A stretch of 63,255 nt of DNA from Thermoplasmata archaeon (GCA_021817255.1 JAKAVO010000006.1:1-63255), one strand, 5' to 3'. Positions 46,264 to 56,062 are shown, counted from the first letter of the stretch. The notes: generated by a model not told the origin, from the sequence alone. Numbers and translations: made by a program.

Positions 46264-47451
46264 CTAAATCTTCACCCCGTTCCTTTCCTGTTCAAGCAGT
46301 ATTTTATCCTGCTGGTTCATTAGAAGCACTGAAAAAGTCACCGAAACAATCATAGTCGCAAATATTGCAGCTGAATACTGGTTTGCGCTCAGGATATTCG
46401 CTTCAAGCGCTATTGTAGCTATAATTACTCCAACTGCCCCCCTTCCCCCCAGTATCCCAGCCGTAACCCTTCCAGAGCCTTTAGAAAAGTATTTTCTTCC
46501 AACATAGTAGTCCAAAGATCCTCCAACTACGACCGTAATCATTATAAGTAGAGTCATTTCCCCCAGGGAACCAAACGTTGGAAAGACAGCATTCATTCCT
46601 GCAATGCTAAAAAACAAGGGAATGAAAAAGCTATCATTGAGCCTGCCAAGAGTTCTTGTTATTATTCCTATCAGCTCTTTTCCGATAATCACATCGCTTA
46701 TGAGTATGCCTGCGAAGAACGCTCCAAGAACATAGGTAATCCCTATTTCATCCAGGATTGAAGCCACTATAAGCCCAGACAGGATTATGCTGCCAAAAAC
46801 AAGTTTTTCACTTTTTGACTGGTATCTAAGTTTTTCGAAGAAAGCTGTGACTGACTTTGAATGTTTTCTTAAATAATGATCTGTTACAAAAATAAGAACG
46901 AGGAAAATGACTATGGAAACAAGTTCATAATTCAACCTTTTAAGATCTACTACTGCGGACAGAATAACGAAGGCTATAATGTCAGTGAATATGACGGAAG
47001 CTAAAATGGAATTTCCCATTTCATACTTCATCAAATCATATTTGTTCAAAAGGACCGATATGATTGAAATAGATGGAACGCCAATGGATACTGCAAGTAT
47101 GATATCAGAAGGGCCAAATTTTCCATAAAAAATCTTAAGGAAAAGGAGCATAATAAGGAGTGGGACTATAAAACTTGAAGCAGATAAGATTATTCCTTTC
47201 TTGACGTTTTTAACAAGCGTATATGTTGTTGATTCAACACCAATCAGAAGCACAATAAAAAACAGTGATATTTCAGATATGCTCGAAATTATTGTACTTG
47301 GCAAAACAAGGTCAAGCACAGCCTTTCCAAGTATAAATCCTGCCAGTATCTCACCGATAACCGATGGTAGCCCATAATATTCTAACAGGCTCCCAAGAAT
47401 GATCGCAAAAAGGAGCAAAATGAAAATTGAAAGCAGAAAGGTCATCAACAT
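46264..47451 (-). CDS. CPA2-family cation/proton antiporter (Kef/NapA-type)
   Basis: The 395-residue protein has about 12 transmembrane helices and CPA2 motifs: LPSVIGEILAGFILG near the N-terminus, LFFIVLLIGVES (helix with an acidic residue), and GRGAVGVIIATIALE near the C-terminus. Such antiporters exchange Na+ or K+ for protons and help hold a near-neutral cytoplasm in acidophiles. No C-terminal nucleotide-binding RCK domain is present. It converges on the methyltransferase gene with an 8-base gap. Confidence 0.9.
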   Translation of the reverse strand: MLMTFLLSIFILLLFAIILGSLLEYYGLPSVIGEILAGFILGKAVLDLVLPSTIISSISEISLFFIVLLIGVESTTYTLVKNVKKGIILSASSFIVPLLIMLLFLKIFYGKFGPSDIILAVSIGVPSISIISVLLNKYDLMKYEMGNSILASVIFTDIIAFVILSAVVDLKRLNYELVSIVIFLVLIFVTDHYLRKHSKSVTAFFEKLRYQSKSEKLVFGSIILSGLIVASILDEIGITYVLGAFFAGILISDVIIGKELIGIITRTLGRLNDSFFIPLFFSIAGMNAVFPTFGSLGEMTLLIMITVVVGGSLDYYVGRKYFSKGSGRVTAGILGGRGAVGVIIATIALEANILSANQYSAAIFATMIVSVTFSVLLMNQQDKILLEQERNGVKI

Positions 47452-47637
47452 TTTTGAAATTCACATCTATAATATAAAGGGTCTTATCATTATGGAGTAC
47501 AAAAGAGGCTATAAAAATTCATAATATTCAGTTTTCTCAAATCAATTCAATGGATGTGAAAAACACTTGCATCATAATAATTTCAAACTCATACAAATTC
47601 AAATTACCCCGAGAAAAACTAAATGAGTATTTAGAAG

Positions 47638-47691
47638 TTATAAAAAATTTATACTGATGAAATAATACACATGAGGTTTAGGTGAAATTTA
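47638..47691 (+). promoter_or_regulatory. Succinate dehydrogenase operon promoter and ribosome-binding site
   Basis: A long A/T-rich element, TTATAAAAAATTTATAC (47638-47654), should start transcription near 47672. An AGGTG sequence lies seven bases before the ATG of sdhA at 47692, so the operon has a short leader with a Shine-Dalgarno signal. The remaining gap 47452-47637 holds no gene. Confidence 0.5.
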
Positions 47692-49413
47692 ATGAATAAT
47701 GAAGTTGAAACCATCGAAGCGGACGTCTTGATTATCGGTGCTGGCGGTGCAGGCATGAGGGCAGCCATTTCTGTGAATGACGCCGGGCTAAAACCTGTTA
47801 TGGTAACAAAGTCTCTTCTTGGGAAGGCTCATACTGTTATGGCTGAAGGCGGGATTGCATGTGCCCTTGGAAACGTAGACCCTCAGGACAACTGGATGGT
47901 TCACTATGGAGACATCATCGAAGAAGGTGTATACATATCCAACTGGAAAATGGCAGAAATCCTAGGAAAGGAAGCACCGGAGAGGGTGCTTGAACTGGAA
48001 AGATATGGTGCTTTATTTGACAGAACGCCCGATGGCAGGATAATGCAAAGAGCTTTCGGAGCCCACACATACAGAAGGTTGGCACACATAGGTGACAGAA
48101 CAGGGCTGGAGCTAATTAAGACTCTTGAAGATCAGGTGCTGCACAGAAACATTCCATTCTATGACGAAATGTATATTATTGACCTGATCAAAAAGGGCAA
48201 CAAAATAATAGGCGCATATGGCATTAAAATGGACACTGGCCAGACATTTATATTCAGGGCAAAGTCAGTTGTCATAGCAACAGGAGGTTCAGGAAGGGTG
48301 TACAAAGTAACATCCAATTCATGGGAATCAACTGGTGATGGAATAGGAATGGCATACAGAGCTGGCGTTGTCCTGAGAGATATGGAAATGATACAGTTCC
48401 ACCCAACAGGAATGGTTTATCCGCCTGGAGTAAAAGGTCTTCTCGTGACTGAGGGTGTTAGAGGAGAAGGCGGGATACTGCTGAACTCTAAGGGAGAAAG
48501 ATATATGCTGAAATATTCCCCCCAGAAGAAGGAGCTTGATGCAAGGGACGTGGTTGCAAGGGCAAATTACAGGGAAATTATGGAAGGAAGAGGCACTGAG
48601 CACGGTGGCGTTTATCTGGATATAACGCATAAAGGCCCTGATTTTATAAAACACAAGCTTCCTGCAATGTATCAACAATTCCTGGAATTCGCAGGCGTTG
48701 ACATAACAAAAGAAAAGATGGAAGTCGCCCCAACAGTGCATTATATGATGGGGGGCATAGAAGTTGATGCCGAGACAGAAAAAACAAATCTGGACAACCT
48801 CTTCGCAGCAGGTGAAATAGCATCTGGCCTCCACGGAGCAAACAGGCTTGGTGGCAACTCACTCTCTGACATACTTGTCTTTGGAAAGAGAGCTGGAGAT
48901 TCAGCTGTTACTTACGCCAGGAGTTCAAAGCTTGAAGAAATACCAAATGAAGCAGTGCAGGCGATCAAAGAGTATGTTATGCACTTTTTCAGGGAGGATG
49001 GAAAAAATCCATATGAACTTATAGACAGGCTGACAACATGCATGAGCGATAACGTTGGCATTATGAGGGACGAAGATCACCTGCAAAAGGGGATTAAGAT
49101 AATAAACGAACTCAAAGAAGAATTTAAAGAAGTCGGGACAAAGGGCGGGCTCAGGTACAACCACGGTTTGATGGGCTGCCTTGAACTCGGTAATATGTTG
49201 GTTTCCTGCGAAGCAATTGTGAACTGTGCTTCCATGAGGAAGGAGAGCAGAGGGGCTCATGCAAGATCAGACTTCCCAAAGAAAGATCCTGCATGGAAGG
49301 CAAATATAAACACTCTTATGGATGAACAGGGAAATATGAAATTTGAGGTGAAGCCCGCGGAAGAAATGCCGGAAGAATATAAAGCTTATGTAAAGCCAGA
49401 GGTGTATGAATGA
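47692..49413 (+). CDS. sdhA: Succinate dehydrogenase flavoprotein subunit
   Basis: SdhA oxidises succinate to fumarate with covalently bound FAD. The 573-residue protein has the dinucleotide fold GAGGAG (16-21), His47 in AHTVMAEGGIACALGN as the expected FAD-linking His, FHPTGMVYPPG and the active-site RGEGGILLNSKGERYM, and the HGANRLGGNSLSD segment. Length is normal. Its stop overlaps the ATG of sdhB by four bases. It heads the sdhABCD order found here. Confidence 0.96.
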   Translation: MNNEVETIEADVLIIGAGGAGMRAAISVNDAGLKPVMVTKSLLGKAHTVMAEGGIACALGNVDPQDNWMVHYGDIIEEGVYISNWKMAEILGKEAPERVLELERYGALFDRTPDGRIMQRAFGAHTYRRLAHIGDRTGLELIKTLEDQVLHRNIPFYDEMYIIDLIKKGNKIIGAYGIKMDTGQTFIFRAKSVVIATGGSGRVYKVTSNSWESTGDGIGMAYRAGVVLRDMEMIQFHPTGMVYPPGVKGLLVTEGVRGEGGILLNSKGERYMLKYSPQKKELDARDVVARANYREIMEGRGTEHGGVYLDITHKGPDFIKHKLPAMYQQFLEFAGVDITKEKMEVAPTVHYMMGGIEVDAETEKTNLDNLFAAGEIASGLHGANRLGGNSLSDILVFGKRAGDSAVTYARSSKLEEIPNEAVQAIKEYVMHFFREDGKNPYELIDRLTTCMSDNVGIMRDEDHLQKGIKIINELKEEFKEVGTKGGLRYNHGLMGCLELGNMLVSCEAIVNCASMRKESRGAHARSDFPKKDPAWKANINTLMDEQGNMKFEVKPAEEMPEEYKAYVKPEVYE

Positions 49414-50162
49414 GCGATGATATAAGTGTAAAAGTATTCAGGTTTGACCCTGAAACAGAAAAAGAAGGGAAGTATGTAGAATACAAAATTCCCTATGTTG
49501 ACGGGATGGTGGTTCTCGACACGGTAAGATACGTGGAAGAAAAAATAGATCCAACAATTTCAATAAGATGGAACTGCAAAGCCGGAAAGTGCGGATCCTG
49601 CTCTGCTGAAATCAACGGGAAACCATCTTTAATGTGCAAGACAAGGGTCGATGAAGTAGGAAAGAATATCACAGTGGCCCCAATGGCAGCATTTCCCCTT
49701 ATTAAGGATCTTGTGACTGATGTATCAAAGAACTGGGATATTGCAAGAAAAATTCCAATGTTCACTCCAAAAGAGGGACTGGAAAAACCATGGAGAATCA
49801 ATCCAAAAGATGTAGAAAGATCAAAAGAGTTCAAGAGATGCATAGAATGCTTCCTCTGCATGGATGTATGCCACGTAGTGAGAGAACATTTCACCCCATA
49901 CTTTGGCCCAAGGCACATTGTCAAGGCAGCATCGTGGGATATGCATCCACTGGATGGGCTTGACAGATCAAGAATGCTCAACGAAGAAGGTGGAATGGGA
50001 TACTGCAACATAACAAAATGCTGCACTGATGTGTGCCCGGAACACATACGCATAACCGATAATGCAATTATACAGGAGAAGGAAAGGGCAATCGACAGGC
50101 AGTATGATCCAATCGCAATGCTGATCAAGAATGCAAGAAAAAAAGAAAAGGTGGTGAAATAG
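49410..50162 (+). CDS. sdhB: Succinate dehydrogenase iron-sulfur subunit
   Basis: SdhB carries electrons from FAD to the membrane. The 250-residue protein has Cys56, 61, 64 and 76 (CKAGKCGSC...C) for the [2Fe-2S] cluster, then two ferredoxin-like motifs: Cys144, 147, 150, 154 (CIECFLCMDVC) and Cys199, 204, 205, 209 (CNITKCCTDVC). The second cluster motif has the two adjacent cysteines, so the exact ligands of the [3Fe-4S] or [4Fe-4S] site need modelling. It overlaps sdhA and abuts sdhC. Confidence 0.95.
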   Translation: MSDDISVKVFRFDPETEKEGKYVEYKIPYVDGMVVLDTVRYVEEKIDPTISIRWNCKAGKCGSCSAEINGKPSLMCKTRVDEVGKNITVAPMAAFPLIKDLVTDVSKNWDIARKIPMFTPKEGLEKPWRINPKDVERSKEFKRCIECFLCMDVCHVVREHFTPYFGPRHIVKAASWDMHPLDGLDRSRMLNEEGGMGYCNITKCCTDVCPEHIRITDNAIIQEKERAIDRQYDPIAMLIKNARKKEKVVK

Positions 50163-50912
50163 ATGTCATTTAGCACAAAAGATGAAACAAAAATGGAAAA
50201 AATTGCAAGATTTCCAAGAGAATTTGGCGAACTGAGATTCTGGTCATTCGTATTGCTGGCACTCCTTGCCATATATCTAATGACAGTATTTGCCCTGCCT
50301 AAACCAGTCCAGGGGCTTACAGACCCGTTCTATTCGCCGACGATTCTGGTTCTGCCGCTGGTTGCGGGATTCAGGGCCACCTGTTATGCATATAGAAAGG
50401 ACTACCACAGGCATCTGTTCAGGCATCCAGTAGCTTGCGAAGTGTCAACATTCAAGAATGCATCAAAGAAAGATGATCTTGTTGGTGAAAAAAGAGGCAG
50501 GCTATATTCTGGAGAAACAAATATACTCAGGCTGGAAAATCTGCACAGATATTTCTGGTATGCAGCAGTGGCAATTCTCCCATTCTTCTATTATGACATA
50601 TATGCAGCGCTTGCATACAAGGGCACTTTTACTCTTGGAGCACTGCTGCTTATAATAAACACCGGTCTGGCTACTGTATACACATTTTCATGCCACTTCT
50701 TCAGGCACGCAACAGGCGGGAATGTGGACTGCTACAGCTGCCCGGTAAATAAGAAGAGTGTTAGAAGGTCGTTCTTCAACAGAATATCAAAACTCAACGA
50801 TCACCATGAAACATTTGCATGGCTGAGCCTTGCCTCGTTCTTCCTTGTGGACCTATATATAAGAGGGGTAGCCGCTGGTCTTGGCTTGAACATCCTTCTA
50901 TTCAGGTTGTGA
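50163..50912 (+). CDS. sdhC: Succinate dehydrogenase membrane-anchor subunit, actinobacterial Sdh1-like
   Basis: The 249-residue protein has about five transmembrane helices and many Cys/His residues: Cys74, His82, His84, His88, Cys92, His128, Cys177, His178, His182, Cys190, Cys193, His214, His215. RATCYAYRKDYHRHLFRHP, NLHRYFWYAA, FSCHFFRHATGG and KLNDHHETFAW are not the classical SdhC/SdhD cytochrome b pattern. They resemble, from memory, the large membrane subunit of mycobacterial Sdh1, which holds a Rieske-type cluster in the membrane. The start codon directly follows the sdhB stop, with GGTGG upstream. Confidence 0.75.
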   Translation: MSFSTKDETKMEKIARFPREFGELRFWSFVLLALLAIYLMTVFALPKPVQGLTDPFYSPTILVLPLVAGFRATCYAYRKDYHRHLFRHPVACEVSTFKNASKKDDLVGEKRGRLYSGETNILRLENLHRYFWYAAVAILPFFYYDIYAALAYKGTFTLGALLLIINTGLATVYTFSCHFFRHATGGNVDCYSCPVNKKSVRRSFFNRISKLNDHHETFAWLSLASFFLVDLYIRGVAAGLGLNILLFRL

Positions 50913-50917
50913 TCTAA

Positions 50918-51088
50918 ATGGGAAAATACATGAAATCTGCATGGAGATACCCCCTTTTCTTTCTGGGGCTGTTCTTGATAGAAATGGGAGGGGTTTATTA
51001 TAAATTCATCGCACAGAACGTTGCAAACACAGAATATTTTGTAATTGCCGGATTTGTAATATTCATGGTTTCTTTAATAACCCCATAA
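50918..51088 (+). CDS. Small two-helix subunit of the succinate dehydrogenase operon
   Basis: A 56-residue product begins MGKYMKSAWRYPLFFLGLFL and consists of two hydrophobic helices joined by a short loop (YKFIAQNVANTEY). It starts five bases after the sdhC stop, on the same strand, and is followed by a T-rich run. Position and size suggest a small membrane subunit of complex II. It could instead be an unrelated small membrane protein; no family motif was recognised. Confidence 0.65.
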   Translation: MGKYMKSAWRYPLFFLGLFLIEMGGVYYKFIAQNVANTEYFVIAGFVIFMVSLITP

Positions 51089-51113
51089 TTTTTTAAATTT
51101 TTATTTTATTAGA
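51087..51113 (+). terminator. T-rich transcription stop after the sdh operon, also part of the next promoter
   Basis: Right after the last sdh gene there is a run of T tracts (TTTTTT, TTTTT, TTATTTTATT). Archaeal RNA polymerase stops at such T runs without a hairpin. The last part (51101-51111) is 28 bases before the next ATG and may serve as its TATA element. Confidence 0.5.
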
Positions 51114-51133
51114 TCCTAATTTTTGAACTCCTG

Positions 51134-51379
51134 ATGAATATATTTTATATCATGAATGAATCAATGAACATGAATGTAATCGACCTCGTTGGCAGAAACG
51201 TTAAATTTCTCATTCTTGGGCAGTACCAGGAGAGCCTTACTCCTGAACTTTATATCAGGGGGAAGTTAATTGGAGTTGACCAGTCGGTATACATTATCGA
51301 AACAGAAAATACAGACCAATCCAGGAAACAGATAATATGTGTCCCAATGATGCAGTGCATCATTTCAACAACAGGCTGA
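51134..51379 (+). CDS. Small beta-rich protein upstream of mscS, function unknown
   Basis: The 81-residue product is predicted to be mostly beta: VIDLVGRNVKFLILGQY, LYIRGKLIGVDQSVYIIET and QIICVPMMQCII, a pattern like a small Sm-like or SH3-like barrel. No family was recognised. ATG 51134 is chosen by its distance from TTATTTTATTA; a second ATG at 51152 is possible. The mscS gene starts within 2-14 bases after its stop, so the two are co-transcribed. Confidence 0.55.
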   Translation: MNIFYIMNESMNMNVIDLVGRNVKFLILGQYQESLTPELYIRGKLIGVDQSVYIIETENTDQSRKQIICVPMMQCIISTTG

Positions 51380-51392
51380 AGTGATCTTAAAT

Positions 51393-52382
51393 ATGATTGA
51401 AAAGCAAACAGGCAGGTTTTATTACACATCTATCCTATTATTCCTTCTATTGTCAATGAACTTGATAATATCGTATACAGCAAGAAAAATAAACATTTTT
51501 ATCCAGTCTGCCTACTACTTTGAAGTGATTTTTCCACCCTACATAATAAATGAAGTTTCCACTTACTGGAAATTTGCTGAAATCATTGTCATATTGATTA
51601 TAGCATTGCTAATGGTATCACAGTTCAGGAAGATTTCTAGAGCAAGAGGCCAGATGAGATTCAGGGACACGCGAATAATTCTCTTAAACTATATGATTAA
51701 CCTGATCGTTTATTTCATAATTTTTGTTGTCATTCTTTCAGCGCTGGGGATCAATGTTTATTCACTGTTGCCAGGAAGCATCCTTATTGCAGCACTTATT
51801 GCACTAGCCGGGCAGAGCATAATCGGCAACACACTTGGCGGCCTGATGATTGAAATCTCCCGCCCATTCAAACCTGGTGATTACGTATGGATATTCCCAT
51901 GGAGCAGTTCAAGCGCACTGATGGGGTTGCAGCTTTCCGTATTATTGCAAAAGTATTATTCAAAAGATGCTCTTTATGTCCAGGGGGTTAGAGGAAAGGT
52001 TCTCGGCATTACCATAAATTATACAAAAATATTTTCCGATGGGAATGAGGTTATCAACGTCCCCAATCTACTCGTCGCCCTTGGTGCCTTTCAGTTGGGC
52101 CCAAAAAGTGGAAGCTTTTCAATAAGATATGAAGTTCCAAAACATGTCACGCCTGACGAAGTTAGAAAATCTGTATGCGAGGTAACTGAAAATGCAGGAG
52201 TCAAACGGGATGGGCAAAAATTTCTGCTCGATGAAACAACTCTTGATACATATATTGTTCTCCTGGAATTTCCAGATATGAGGGATCAGAATCTAAGAAC
52301 ATTAATATTTGATAGCCTTAAGGCAAGGCTTGAACCCATGAGAATTTTCCCAGTCAAATCTCAGGGCAGTGCCAGCTATTGA
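51393..52382 (+). CDS. MscS-family mechanosensitive channel
   Basis: The protein (329 residues from ATG 51393, or 333 from GTG 51381) has four to five transmembrane helices and the MscS pore signature in AALIALAGQSIIGNTLGGL followed by the beta-domain entry SRPFKPGDYVWI. The C-terminal part (NVPNLLVALGAF...) forms the cytoplasmic beta/alpha domains. MscS channels open when the membrane is stretched and protect from osmotic shock. An insert with a Ser run (WSSSSAL) lies at the beta domain. Confidence 0.9.
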   Translation: MIEKQTGRFYYTSILLFLLLSMNLIISYTARKINIFIQSAYYFEVIFPPYIINEVSTYWKFAEIIVILIIALLMVSQFRKISRARGQMRFRDTRIILLNYMINLIVYFIIFVVILSALGINVYSLLPGSILIAALIALAGQSIIGNTLGGLMIEISRPFKPGDYVWIFPWSSSSALMGLQLSVLLQKYYSKDALYVQGVRGKVLGITINYTKIFSDGNEVINVPNLLVALGAFQLGPKSGSFSIRYEVPKHVTPDEVRKSVCEVTENAGVKRDGQKFLLDETTLDTYIVLLEFPDMRDQNLRTLIFDSLKARLEPMRIFPVKSQGSASY

Positions 52383-52438
52383 ATTATATTTATCTATATA
52401 AATAAACATTAAAAACTCAATAAATCTCACAGCCACAC

Positions 52439-52446
52439 TTAATATA
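52439..52446 (+). promoter_or_regulatory. TATA-like element of the pyruvate oxidase gene
   Basis: TTAATATA is centred about 25 bases before ATG 52468. It supports that leaderless start over the upstream TTG at 52453. Confidence 0.55.
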
Positions 52447-52467
52447 CAATAATTGGCATGTATATGC

Positions 52468-54120
52468 ATGGGGCGAACTACAGCAGAAGTTATAATTGAT
52501 ACGCTTTATAATCTTGGAGTTGAGAGGATATACGGCATTCCCGGGGACTCGCTCAATCCTGTGATGGACGCTATAAGAAAGAATGGGCAAATTCAATTCA
52601 TTCAGGTAAGGCACGAAGAAGGAGCTGCACTTGCCGCATCATTTGAGTCAAAGATTTCCGGAAAGGTCACAGCATGCATGGGGACAAGCGGGCCAGGTTC
52701 CATTCACCTTCTGAATGGGCTGTACGACGCTAAAATGGATCATTCGTCGGTGATAGCCCTGACTGGACAGGTTGAAACAGAACTTATTGGAACGGATTAT
52801 TTTCAGGAAGTTAACCTTGGATCTATATTCCAGGATGTCTCCCTGTATAGTGCAGAGATAATAAGCCCAAAGAGTGCACAGGAGATAGCAAAGAGGGCAT
52901 TCAGGGAGGCGAAATACCGCGGCGGTGTCTCACACCTGACCCTGCCGGCAGATGTTATGAGGCTGCCATCAGAATACAACGAGGAACTCATGGAGCAGGC
53001 TCCTGTGCTTCCAGTATACAACCCGGATCTGTCGGAAGTAAATTCTCTAATTGAAAAATCATCCAGCCCGGTCTTATTTATAGGAAAAGGGGCAAGAGGA
53101 TGTGGCGGCCAGATTCTTGATCTTTCAGAAAAGATTGGTGCACCAGTAATATATGCACTGAACGGAAAGGGGATTGTTGATGACCTGGACAGAAGGGTTG
53201 CCGGCAGCCTGGGGCTCCTGGGCACAAAGCCATCAGTGAAAGCCATAGAAAATGCAGATCTTTTGATTATGATTGGGTCGTCCTACCCGTACATCCAATT
53301 TATTCCGGAAAAACTGATGACAATCCAGGTTGACACAAATCCTGTATCTATTGGGAAGAGAAGAAGATCAGACTTAGGGCTGATCTGTGATGCAAAGACT
53401 TTTCTTAATCTCCTTGACGTGAAACCAAAGGAGGAAAAATATTACCATCGCATAGAATCGGAAAAGAAGGAATGGATAAGCAATCTTGAAAAGAGGGAGC
53501 AATATGGCAAGGGATTAATTCGTCCGGAATCTGTCCCCGCCATCATTTCAAAATATGCTGAAAAGAATGCTACAGTGGTTGTTGACACAGGGAATGTGAC
53601 CGTCTGGGGTGTCAGGAATTTTAGAACCGGCCCAGGTAGAACATTTGTATATTCTTCATGGCTTGGAAGCATGGGCATAGGAATTCCAGGCACAGTCGGT
53701 GCATCATATTCATCGGGAAACCAGATCATTGGGCTTATCGGAGACGGAAGTTTTGCAATGTCATTGCCTGAATTGGCCACCATTAAGAAATATAAAAGGC
53801 CGGTGAAGCTGTTTGTCTTTAACAACTCTGAACTCGGAATGATAAAGTTCGAGGAGGAAGTAATGGGATTCCCGAACTTTGGAACTGATCTGTTTCCATT
53901 AAACTTTGCGAAAATAGGAGAAGCCATAGGGATTAAATCTTTCAGGGTAGAAAAATACGATCAACTTGAACCTGCCATTAAGGAGAGCTTATCCATTGTC
54001 GGCGAACCAACTATCGTGGATGTTGTAATAGACCCAGACGAGGCACCGATGCCACCAAAGCTGAATTTCAGCCAGGTGAAAGGATATGTAACATCCCTGC
54101 TGAAGGAAAGGCTTGAATAA
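52468..54120 (+). CDS. Pyruvate oxidase/pyruvate:quinone oxidoreductase-like TPP enzyme
   Basis: The 550-residue protein belongs to the acetolactate synthase/pyruvate oxidase superfamily. It has the N-terminal TPP-activating Glu in QVRHEEGAALAASFE (about Glu50/51), TGQVETELIGTDYFQEV in the centre and the TPP-Mg motif GDGSFAMSLPELATIKKY...NN in the C-terminal domain. Closest in layout to PoxB-type enzymes that decarboxylate pyruvate to acetate or acetyl phosphate with FAD; acetolactate synthase is less likely because no small subunit is nearby. The alpha-peptide tail that ties E. coli PoxB to membranes is not obvious. Confidence 0.8.
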   Translation: MGRTTAEVIIDTLYNLGVERIYGIPGDSLNPVMDAIRKNGQIQFIQVRHEEGAALAASFESKISGKVTACMGTSGPGSIHLLNGLYDAKMDHSSVIALTGQVETELIGTDYFQEVNLGSIFQDVSLYSAEIISPKSAQEIAKRAFREAKYRGGVSHLTLPADVMRLPSEYNEELMEQAPVLPVYNPDLSEVNSLIEKSSSPVLFIGKGARGCGGQILDLSEKIGAPVIYALNGKGIVDDLDRRVAGSLGLLGTKPSVKAIENADLLIMIGSSYPYIQFIPEKLMTIQVDTNPVSIGKRRRSDLGLICDAKTFLNLLDVKPKEEKYYHRIESEKKEWISNLEKREQYGKGLIRPESVPAIISKYAEKNATVVVDTGNVTVWGVRNFRTGPGRTFVYSSWLGSMGIGIPGTVGASYSSGNQIIGLIGDGSFAMSLPELATIKKYKRPVKLFVFNNSELGMIKFEEEVMGFPNFGTDLFPLNFAKIGEAIGIKSFRVEKYDQLEPAIKESLSIVGEPTIVDVVIDPDEAPMPPKLNFSQVKGYVTSLLKERLE

Positions 54121-54431
54121 GTGCATTTACAGCACAGCCACATTCCAGCATTTATCAAGATCGAACAGATGCAAAGAGTTTCCGGGCCGGTTGCCCTTTA
54201 GTTTATATCTGGCAATCGCAATGCAATATACAGGAACAGGTGATAAAATCATGAAATCTCAATCTTTTAATTTATAGTGGCATATTGTTGCGTATTAAAC
54301 TATGCCAGAACCTACGCCAGGATGATGAACAAAATTAGGGTGGATTAAAAAAAATAATAAAATAATATATGCTGATGAAGTAATAAGAGATCAGCAAATA
54401 CGATAAACAACTATCTAAAGAGGTGAATGAA
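54121..54431. other. 311-base intergenic gap before purE
   Basis: No gene was found here. The right part is very A/T-rich and holds a probable promoter (AATAATATATG, near 54361-54371) and AGGTGA (54421-54426), a ribosome-binding site for the GTG start of purE. An ATGATGA near 54325 looks like a C box, but I could not pair it with D boxes at normal spacing. Confidence 0.4.
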
Positions 54432-54905
54432 GTGGGAAAAGTTGGAGTAGTGATGGGAAGCCAGTCAGATTACGAAGTAATGAAAAATGCATGTGAAGTT
54501 TTAAGATCGTTTCAAATTGATTGTGAATCAAAGGTAGTTTCTGCTCACAGGACACCTAAGATGATGTATGAATTTGCCGAAAAGGCTAGCTCGAGGGGAA
54601 TTGAGGTAATTATTGCCGGTGCTGGAGGCGCCGCACATCTCCCCGGGATGATTGCAGCAATATCAAATCTCCCGGTTATTGGTGTGCCCATAATGACCAC
54701 TGCCCTGAAGGGTATAGATTCCCTGTTGTCGATAGTCCAGATGCCTGCTGGCATTCCAGTTGCAACTGTAGCAATAAACAATTCCAAAAATGCAGCACTT
54801 CTCGCTGTCAGAATCCTCTCGCTCAAATATCCAGAACTGGCATTTAAAATGAGAAACTACATGGAAAAGGAAAGGGAACAGGTTGAAAGCACAAGGCTCC
54901 CGTAG
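54432..54905 (+). CDS. purE: 5-(carboxyamino)imidazole ribonucleotide mutase PurE
   Basis: PurE moves the carboxyl of N5-CAIR to C4 to give CAIR in purine synthesis. The 157-residue protein has [37 protein letters not shown] and the C-terminal [13 protein letters not shown], all classical PurE class I features, and it is paired with PurK. GTG 54432 is preferred because AGGTGA sits six bases upstream and [13 protein letters not shown] is the family start; a GTG nine bases earlier is possible. The end overlaps purK by 23 bases. Confidence 0.93.
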   Translation: MGKVGVVMGSQSDYEVMKNACEVLRSFQIDCESKVVSAHRTPKMMYEFAEKASSRGIEVIIAGAGGAAHLPGMIAAISNLPVIGVPIMTTALKGIDSLLSIVQMPAGIPVATVAINNSKNAALLAVRILSLKYPELAFKMRNYMEKEREQVESTRLP

Positions 54906-55995
54906 AGTGCTTGGAATAGCAGGTGCCGGACAGCTTGGCACGATGATGATACTGGAATCGAGGGGGTTGCCAGTGGACTTTAATGTATATTCCGAAGGCC
55001 AGTCTGAACCTGCCACCAGGATAGCTGACACTTCTTTTATGAAGGATCAGTACAGGGAATTTGTGGATAGCTGTGATGTTGTTACGTTTGAATTTGAGCA
55101 TATAAACAGGAAGCTTCTCGAATATGCAGAAAAAGAGGGAAAGCTAAGGCCCACCCTCAGGTCAGTGGAACTAAAAATGGAAAGGCATCTAGAAAAGGAA
55201 TTTCTTGCATCAAGGAACTTTCCTGTTGGTGGCTTTGCTGTGGCACACGGGGGAAAGGAAGCACTTGAAATCGCTAAGAGGCTGAAAAAGTACGTTATCA
55301 AAAGATCTAAAGGCGGATACGACGGGAAAGGGCAGTTTTACTATTATGACATGAAAAATTTTCCTGCCGACTCAGATGATGTATTCGTAGTGGAAACATT
55401 TGTTGAATATGAAAGCGAAGCATCAGTTATATGTGCAAGAGATGAGAAAAACAATTTTTATTTCTATGAGCCATCCTACAATTTAAACAAAAAAGGAATA
55501 CTAATATGGAACAGCACTCCGGTAAGAAGTGAAGAATCCAAATCAAGAATGATTAAAATTTCAAAGAGGCTTATGGAAGAACTGGATTACGTTGGCGTCA
55601 TGGGCATAGAATTCTTCCTGACAGAGGACGGCCCACTTATAAACGAATATGCACCAAGAGTGCATAACACCGGGCATCACACACTTATGGGGTCAGCTTA
55701 TTCACAGTTCGAAATGCACGTGAGGTGTGTAATGGGATTGCCTCTTTTTCAGCCCGTTACTTTTGTTCCCTCAGGAATCGTTAATATCATAGGGATGCAG
55801 CTTGATAATGGAAAATTGAATGATATCCTGAAAATAGGCGGAACAAGGATATATGACTACAGAAAGAAGGAAGTTAGAAGAAAAAGGAAAATGGGGCATG
55901 TTTGTGTAATTGCAGAAACACCGGAAGAGCTGGATAAAAAGATTCTGGAAGTCCAGAATATACTGTATGGAAAAGATCTTGATTCATTCATCTGA
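54883..55995 (+). CDS. purK: N5-carboxyaminoimidazole ribonucleotide synthase PurK
   Basis: PurK is an ATP-grasp enzyme that uses ATP and bicarbonate to carboxylate AIR. The protein has [39 protein letters not shown] (ATP loop) and [15 protein letters not shown] with the metal ligands. Length (370 residues from TTG 54883, or 362 from GTG 54907) is normal. The first start overlaps purE by 23 bases after a purine-rich sequence; the second falls just after the purE stop and gives the more typical N-terminus. Confidence 0.93.
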   Translation: MKAQGSRRVLGIAGAGQLGTMMILESRGLPVDFNVYSEGQSEPATRIADTSFMKDQYREFVDSCDVVTFEFEHINRKLLEYAEKEGKLRPTLRSVELKMERHLEKEFLASRNFPVGGFAVAHGGKEALEIAKRLKKYVIKRSKGGYDGKGQFYYYDMKNFPADSDDVFVVETFVEYESEASVICARDEKNNFYFYEPSYNLNKKGILIWNSTPVRSEESKSRMIKISKRLMEELDYVGVMGIEFFLTEDGPLINEYAPRVHNTGHHTLMGSAYSQFEMHVRCVMGLPLFQPVTFVPSGIVNIIGMQLDNGKLNDILKIGGTRIYDYRKKEVRRKRKMGHVCVIAETPEELDKKILEVQNILYGKDLDSFI

Positions 55996-56062
55996 ATTCA
56001 TCAGTCCTGGCAGAATGGGTGCATGCCATTTCCTATTCCCAAGAGATGACGAAACCGATCAG

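Noticed and set aside
54325-54375. Possible C/D box sRNA (ATGATGA then CTGA)
   Set aside because: Internal D' and C' boxes are missing and the spacing does not fit; similar words are common in A/T-rich DNA.
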